Shown here piece by piece: positions 6,110 to 9,159 of a DNA stretch of 9,159 nt; the stretch's first letter is position 1, and each line of letters opens with the position of its first letter. The notes beneath the pieces are model-generated. The model was not told the DNA's origin and searched no databases. It saw only the letters and a program-made list of their open reading frames with translations. The stretch comes from JAUWBF01 sp043815125 (GTDB taxonomy: Bacteria; Verrucomicrobiota; Verrucomicrobiia; Opitutales; Opitutaceae), in contig JBDRJH010000018.1 in assembly GCA_043815125.1 (NCBI GenBank), forward strand, positions 1-9,159, given 5' to 3'. Both the position numbers and the translations under genes were made by a program.

Positions 6110-7411
6110 TCAAAGGCGCTCCACAACCAGCGCGGGCACATCGACCGGGTCCGCACCGATCACGAAGGCGTCGGCCAGACGCTCCTTGGCGGCGGCGAGC
6201 CGGGTTTCGTCGTTGGCGTGGATCTCCAGCAGCACGTCGCCGGGCTCGACGCGCTCGCCGACCTTGGCGATGCGGGTGAATCCCACCGCGTGGTCGATGG
6301 TGTCCTCGGCGGCGCGGCGGCCCGCGCCGAGGTCCAGCGCGGCCAGCGCCACCGCCATCGCGTCGACCGATTGCACATGGCCGGATGATGACGCCGTCAC
6401 CGTTTTACGGATACGTGCCGCCGGCAGCGGCGCGGCGGGGTCGCCGCCTTGGGCGCGAATGATCTCGCGGAATTTTTCGAGCGCTTTCCCGTTGGCCACG
6501 ACCTCGCGCAGCATGGATTCCGCCTCCTGCGCGTCCTTGGCCACCTTCGCGAGACAGAGCATCTCGGAACCCAGCGCATAGGTGACCTCCATCAGGTCCT
6601 CGGCCCCGGGTTCGCCGCGCAGGCAGGCGAGGCTTTCGGCGACCTCGACGGCGTTGCCGACGGCGCGGCCGAGCGGCTGGTCCATGCGGGTGAGCAGCGC
6701 GCGGGTGGGTTTGCCCATGGCGTTGCCGATGTCGCACATGGCCTGCGCGAGGGCGCGGGCCTCGGGCAGGGTTTGCATAAAGGCGCCGCGGCCAAACTTC
6801 ACGTCGAGCACCAGCGCGTCGATGCCCTCGGCGAGTTTTTTGCACATGATCGAGGCGCAGATCAGCGGCAGGCAGGCGACCGTCGCGGTGACGTCGCGCA
6901 GCGCGTAGAGTTTCTTGTCGGCGGGCGCGAGGTCCTTGGTCTGACCGATGAGCGCGCAGCCGACCGCCACCACCTGCTCGCGGTATTCGTCGAGTGTGAG
7001 CCCGGTGCGGAAGCCGGGGATCGACTCGAGTTTGTCGAGCGTGCCGCCGGTGTGGCCGAGGCCGCGGCCGGAGATCATGGGCACGGGCACGCCGCAGGCG
7101 GCGACCATCGCGGCGAGGGGAAGCGAGACCTTGTCGCCGACGCCGCCGGTGGAGTGTTTGTCGACCTTGATGCCGGCGACGTGGGAAAGGTCGGCGACGA
7201 CGCCGGAGCGCATCATGGCGGCGGTGAGCGCGGTGGTCTCGGCCGTATCCATTCCTTGGATATAGATGGCCATGAGCAGGGCGGAGAGCTGGTAGTCGGC
7301 CCAGGTGCCGTCGGTCGCGCCCTGCACGAAGGCGCCGATCTCGGCGTCGGTCAGCGCGTGGCTGTCGCGTTTGCGGGCGATGATGTGCTGGGGGAAAACG
7401 TTGGCCGCCAT
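6110..7411 (-). CDS. deoA: thymidine / pyrimidine-nucleoside phosphorylase
   Basis: The protein has 433 residues from the chosen ATG (complement of 7409-7411), close to the usual length of DeoA/Pdp enzymes. It catalyses phosphorolysis of thymidine, or of pyrimidine nucleosides generally, to the base and (deoxy)ribose-1-phosphate in the cytoplasm. Visible marks are the phosphate-binding segment KVDKHSTGGVGDK (82-94), the family signature SGRGLGHTGGTLDKLE (114-129), YALRDVTATV in the substrate site, and the C-terminal PYNP-type domain (about 345-425). A GTG at 7480 would add 23 Arg/Gly/Ala-rich residues, which are unlike the family and are left out. Choosing between DeoA (thymidine-preferring) and Pdp (broader) is not possible by eye. 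The gene is convergent with the pseudopilin-like gene, with a 39-bp gap. It diverges from the sugar kinase gene across a region with two inverted repeats, suggesting shared regulation. Confidence 0.95.
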   Translation of the reverse strand: MAANVFPQHIIARKRDSHALTDAEIGAFVQGATDGTWADYQLSALLMAIYIQGMDTAETTALTAAMMRSGVVADLSHVAGIKVDKHSTGGVGDKVSLPLAAMVAACGVPVPMISGRGLGHTGGTLDKLESIPGFRTGLTLDEYREQVVAVGCALIGQTKDLAPADKKLYALRDVTATVACLPLICASIMCKKLAEGIDALVLDVKFGRGAFMQTLPEARALAQAMCDIGNAMGKPTRALLTRMDQPLGRAVGNAVEVAESLACLRGEPGAEDLMEVTYALGSEMLCLAKVAKDAQEAESMLREVVANGKALEKFREIIRAQGGDPAAPLPAARIRKTVTASSSGHVQSVDAMAVALAALDLGAGRRAAEDTIDHAVGFTRIAKVGERVEPGDVLLEIHANDETRLAAAKERLADAFVIGADPVDVPALVVERL

Positions 7412-7521
7412 GCCCGCGAGCCTGCCCGCCCGCCACCACGCCACGCAAGCACGCGCCTTACCCTCCCCCGGTCCGCGCACGACATATGAATGGCGCGTCC
7501 GAAAAAGCAGGGCCTCGCCCT

Positions 7522-7556
7522 AAATAAAAACTAACCAGGCATGTTAGTTTTTATTT
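7522..7556. promoter_or_regulatory. perfect 14-bp inverted repeat, candidate operator 1
   Basis: AAATAAAAACTAAC (7522-7535) and GTTAGTTTTTATTT (7543-7556) are exact reverse complements separated by 7 nt (CAGGCAT). The element is strongly AT-rich in a GC-rich setting. It sits at the middle of the 254-bp gap between the divergent phosphorylase and kinase starts, about 110 bp from each. Its symmetry fits a dimeric repressor site better than a terminator. No gene ends nearby, and the stem is AT-rich with only the core C-TAAC/GTTA-G positions holding GC. Confidence 0.6.
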
Positions 7557-7593
7557 CAAATATTGGCGATTTTCAGGCCGTTTTCAGTTTGTG

Positions 7594-7622
7594 AAAAAAC
7601 CAACTTATCTGGTTAGTTTTTT
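7594..7622. promoter_or_regulatory. imperfect 11-bp inverted repeat of the same design, candidate operator 2
   Basis: AAAAAACCAAC (7594-7604) and GTTAGTTTTTT (7612-7622) pair with one mismatch across a 7-nt spacer (TTATCTG). The arm core and the 7-nt spacer match the element at 7522-7556, giving a shared pattern AAAAACYAAC-N7-GTTAGTTTTT. Centres are 69 bp apart. In addition, 7609-7621 (CTGGTTAGTTTTT) is the exact reverse complement of 7526-7538. The site ends 43 nt before the kinase ATG, a position where a bound protein could block transcription. Confidence 0.55.
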
Positions 7623-7665
7623 CGGAGAATTGACGGTGGGACAGCCGGTGGGTTGGGTGAATGGC

Positions 7666-8622
7666 ATGGCTATCAAACCTCAGGTCGTCGTGGTGGGCAG
7701 TTATGTGCAGGATTTGACGTGGCGCTGCGCGGCGTTTCCGACCGCGGGGCAGACGATCATCGGCACGTTCAACGACGGGCCGGGGGGCAAGGGGTCCAAC
7801 CAGGCGGTGGCGGCCGGGCGCGCGGGGGGCGCGGTGCGGTTTGTGGGCGCGGTGGGTCGGGATGCGTTCGCCCGGGTGGCGAAGGAATTTTATCGCGAAA
7901 ACCAGATCACCGCGCGCTGGATCGAGAAGCCGGGACAGGCAACCGGAACGGCGGGCATTTTGGTCAACGACGAGGGACAAAACGAGATCGTGGTGGCGCT
8001 GGGGGCCAACGCGAAACTCACGGCGGGGGACTTGCCGGCGTCGTTGTTCAAGGGCGCGAAGCTGGTGGTCACGCAGTTTGAGACGAGTCTGGCGGCGGCG
8101 GCTCATGCGCTGAAGGCGGGGCGGGCGGCGGGCGCGACGACGGTGCTGAACCCGGCGCCGATGCGGGCGGATTTCAAGGCGTCGATTTTGAGGCATGTCG
8201 ATGTGCTGATCCCGAACGAGACGGAGTTCACCGAGCTGGTGAACAGGCTGCCGGCGACCGGCCGCACGGACTTCACCGAGACGGAGTTGGCGACGCTGGA
8301 TGGCGGCGCATTGCAGGGGCTTTGCCGCGCGCTGGGTGTGCCGGTCGTCATTGTGACGCTGGGCCGGCGCGGGTGCTTCGTCTCGACGGAGGAGCGCGAG
8401 GTGTTGATCCCGGCGTTTGTGGTGAAGGCGGTGGACACGACGGGCGCGGGCGACGCGTTCGTGGGCGGGTTTTGCGCGGGTTGGTGCCACTTTGGCGGCG
8501 AGCTGGTGCAGGCGGCGATGTTTGGCAACGCGGTGGCGGCGTTGTCCGTCACCAAGCGCGGCACCGCGCCGGCGATGCCGCGCTTGGCGGAGGTGAAGCG
8601 ATTTCTCAAACAGCGCGCCTGA
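7666..8622 (+). CDS. rbsK: ribokinase-family (PfkB) sugar kinase
   Basis: The protein has 318 residues from ATG 7666; the upstream GTG at 7591 would add 25 residues translated from the candidate operator and is rejected. It phosphorylates a sugar with ATP in the cytoplasm, most likely ribose to ribose-5-phosphate. Marks are the N-terminal strand VVVVGSYVQDL (7-17), the glycine motif GPGGKGSNQAVAAGRAGG (38-55), Glu in QFETSL, the ribokinase motif NPAPMR, PNETEFTEL, VTLGRRGCF, and the catalytic VDTTGAGDAF (256-265, base Asp263). By comparison with E. coli RbsK (SINAD), the sugar-binding Asn is Val here (SYVQD) while the Asp remains, so substrate preference may differ. Codons often end in G (GTG, GCG, CTG), unlike the C-ending codons of most neighbours. 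The gene ends 5 bp from the convergent kinase gene. It could also be another pentose or nucleoside kinase of the PfkB superfamily. Confidence 0.88.
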   Translation: MAIKPQVVVVGSYVQDLTWRCAAFPTAGQTIIGTFNDGPGGKGSNQAVAAGRAGGAVRFVGAVGRDAFARVAKEFYRENQITARWIEKPGQATGTAGILVNDEGQNEIVVALGANAKLTAGDLPASLFKGAKLVVTQFETSLAAAAHALKAGRAAGATTVLNPAPMRADFKASILRHVDVLIPNETEFTELVNRLPATGRTDFTETELATLDGGALQGLCRALGVPVVIVTLGRRGCFVSTEEREVLIPAFVVKAVDTTGAGDAFVGGFCAGWCHFGGELVQAAMFGNAVAALSVTKRGTAPAMPRLAEVKRFLKQRA

Positions 8623-8627
8623 GCACC

Positions 8628-9159
8628 TCAGGCGTCGGGAGCGGCCGACGGGGGCTGCGAGGGGAACTCGACGGGCAACTCGAGCACCAGCGTGGCACCG
8701 GGGCCGGTGGCGGGGGCGACGGTGAGATCCCCGCCTAGGAGGCGGGCGAGCTGGCGCGAGATGGGCAGGCCGAGGCCGGTGCCGCCGTGCTCCCGGGAGG
8801 TGAGCGAATCGCCCTGCGCGTAGGGTTCGAAGATGCGCTTGCGACGGGCCGGGGGGATGCCGGGGCCGGTGTCGCGCACGAGGATGCGCAGCCGGCCGGG
8901 CGCGGCGTTTTCGGCGTGGAGGGCGACGGAGCCGGCGGCGGTGAACTTGAGGGCGTTGGAAACGAGGTTTTGCAGGATCTGGCGCAGGCGGTGCGGATCG
9001 GTGTGGATGACCGGGGGAAGGTCTTCGCCGAGGGTGACCACGAGTTGCAGGCCGCGTTGCCGGGCGGTGCCGCGAAAGAGGTCGCCGACGGAGGTGAGGA
9101 TCTCGCCGGGCACGACGGGCGAGGGATGAACCTCAAGGCGACCGGCGGCGATTTTCTCC
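8628..9159 (-). CDS. sensor histidine kinase, C-terminal ATPase part (5' end outside window)
   Basis: The minus-strand frame is open to the right edge, so the protein is truncated by the window; about 176 C-terminal residues are visible. The HATPase_c domain is complete: N box DPHRLRQILQNLVSNALKFT, G1 box DTGPGIPP, F box IFEPY and G2 box GGTGLGLPI, followed by a short Pro/Ala tail. The first visible residues (EKIAAGRLEVHPSPV) are the usual linker between the phospho-accepting HisKA helix and the ATPase, so the H box lies just beyond the edge. The order of boxes (an F box after G1, and RQILQNLVSNALKFT) is like sensor kinases of the hybrid/EvgS-BarA type. No receiver domain follows the ATPase domain here. 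The sensor domain, signal and response regulator are not in the window. The GTG at 9111-9113 is internal and is not the start. Confidence 0.95.
   Translation of the reverse strand, partial: EKIAAGRLEVHPSPVVPGEILTSVGDLFRGTARQRGLQLVVTLGEDLPPVIHTDPHRLRQILQNLVSNALKFTAAGSVALHAENAAPGRLRILVRDTGPGIPPARRKRIFEPYAQGDSLTSREHGGTGLGLPISRQLARLLGGDLTVAPATGPGATLVLELPVEFPSQPPSAAPDA

Noticed and set aside
6449..7489. Antisense open frame (346 codons) across the phosphorylase gene
   Set aside because: It is a mirror of GC-rich codon use on the opposite strand, and the phosphorylase on the minus strand is unmistakable.
7522..7556. Intrinsic terminator reading of the 14-bp palindrome
   Set aside because: No gene on either strand ends near it, and the stem is mostly A-T pairs. 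A symmetrical operator fits better, though an RNA role is not excluded.
7591..7665. GTG at 7591 as the start of the sugar kinase
   Set aside because: It would encode 25 extra residues from within the candidate operator, with nothing like the family N-terminus. The ribokinase strand begins right after Met at 7666.

Overview
The window is high-GC bacterial chromosome. It most likely comes from a Verrucomicrobiota member close to Opitutaceae. Three things point there: the C-terminal half of a Verru_Chthon cassette protein A, a PEP-CTERM (exosortase-sorted) secreted protein, and a prepilin-like protein ending in a degenerate H-X9-DG signature. The taxonomic call is inferred from gene families and was not tested by a search. 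Most starts lack a recognisable Shine-Dalgarno sequence.

Layout. (1) 1-2911, plus strand: the 3' part of Verru_Chthon cassette protein A; a secreted protein of unknown function whose start codon lies inside the end of the A gene; then, 15 bp on, a cytoplasmic alpha/beta hydrolase of the BD-FAE/carboxylesterase type. These look like one transcript. (2) 2904-3623, minus strand: a class I SAM-dependent methyltransferase, converging on the hydrolase with an 8-bp tail overlap. (3) 3624-4031: about 400 bp without a convincing gene. It carries a short palindrome, a minus-strand terminator-like hairpin and an AT-rich stretch before the next gene. (4) 4032-6070, plus strand: a small His-rich membrane-anchored or secreted protein, a choice-of-anchor M domain protein with a PEP-CTERM tail, and a pseudopilin-like protein starting 2 nt after the stop of the previous gene. 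I read these three as a possible envelope module, perhaps linked to metal handling. (5) 6110-7411, minus strand: thymidine/pyrimidine-nucleoside phosphorylase. (6) 7412-7665: a divergent intergenic region with two AT-rich inverted repeats of the same design, the best regulatory signal in the window. (7) 7666-8622, plus strand: a ribokinase-family sugar kinase. (8) 8628 to the right edge, minus strand: the C-terminal ATPase part of a sensor histidine kinase.

How the genes may work together: the phosphorylase and kinase are both pentose/nucleoside catabolic genes and share the divergent regulatory region, so joint control by one repressor is plausible. The Verru_Chthon protein and the pseudopilin-like protein both point to a pseudopilus- or type II secretion-like envelope apparatus, which is characteristic of this phylum but whose function is not established. 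Nothing here is a clear mobile element, CRISPR array or RNA gene.
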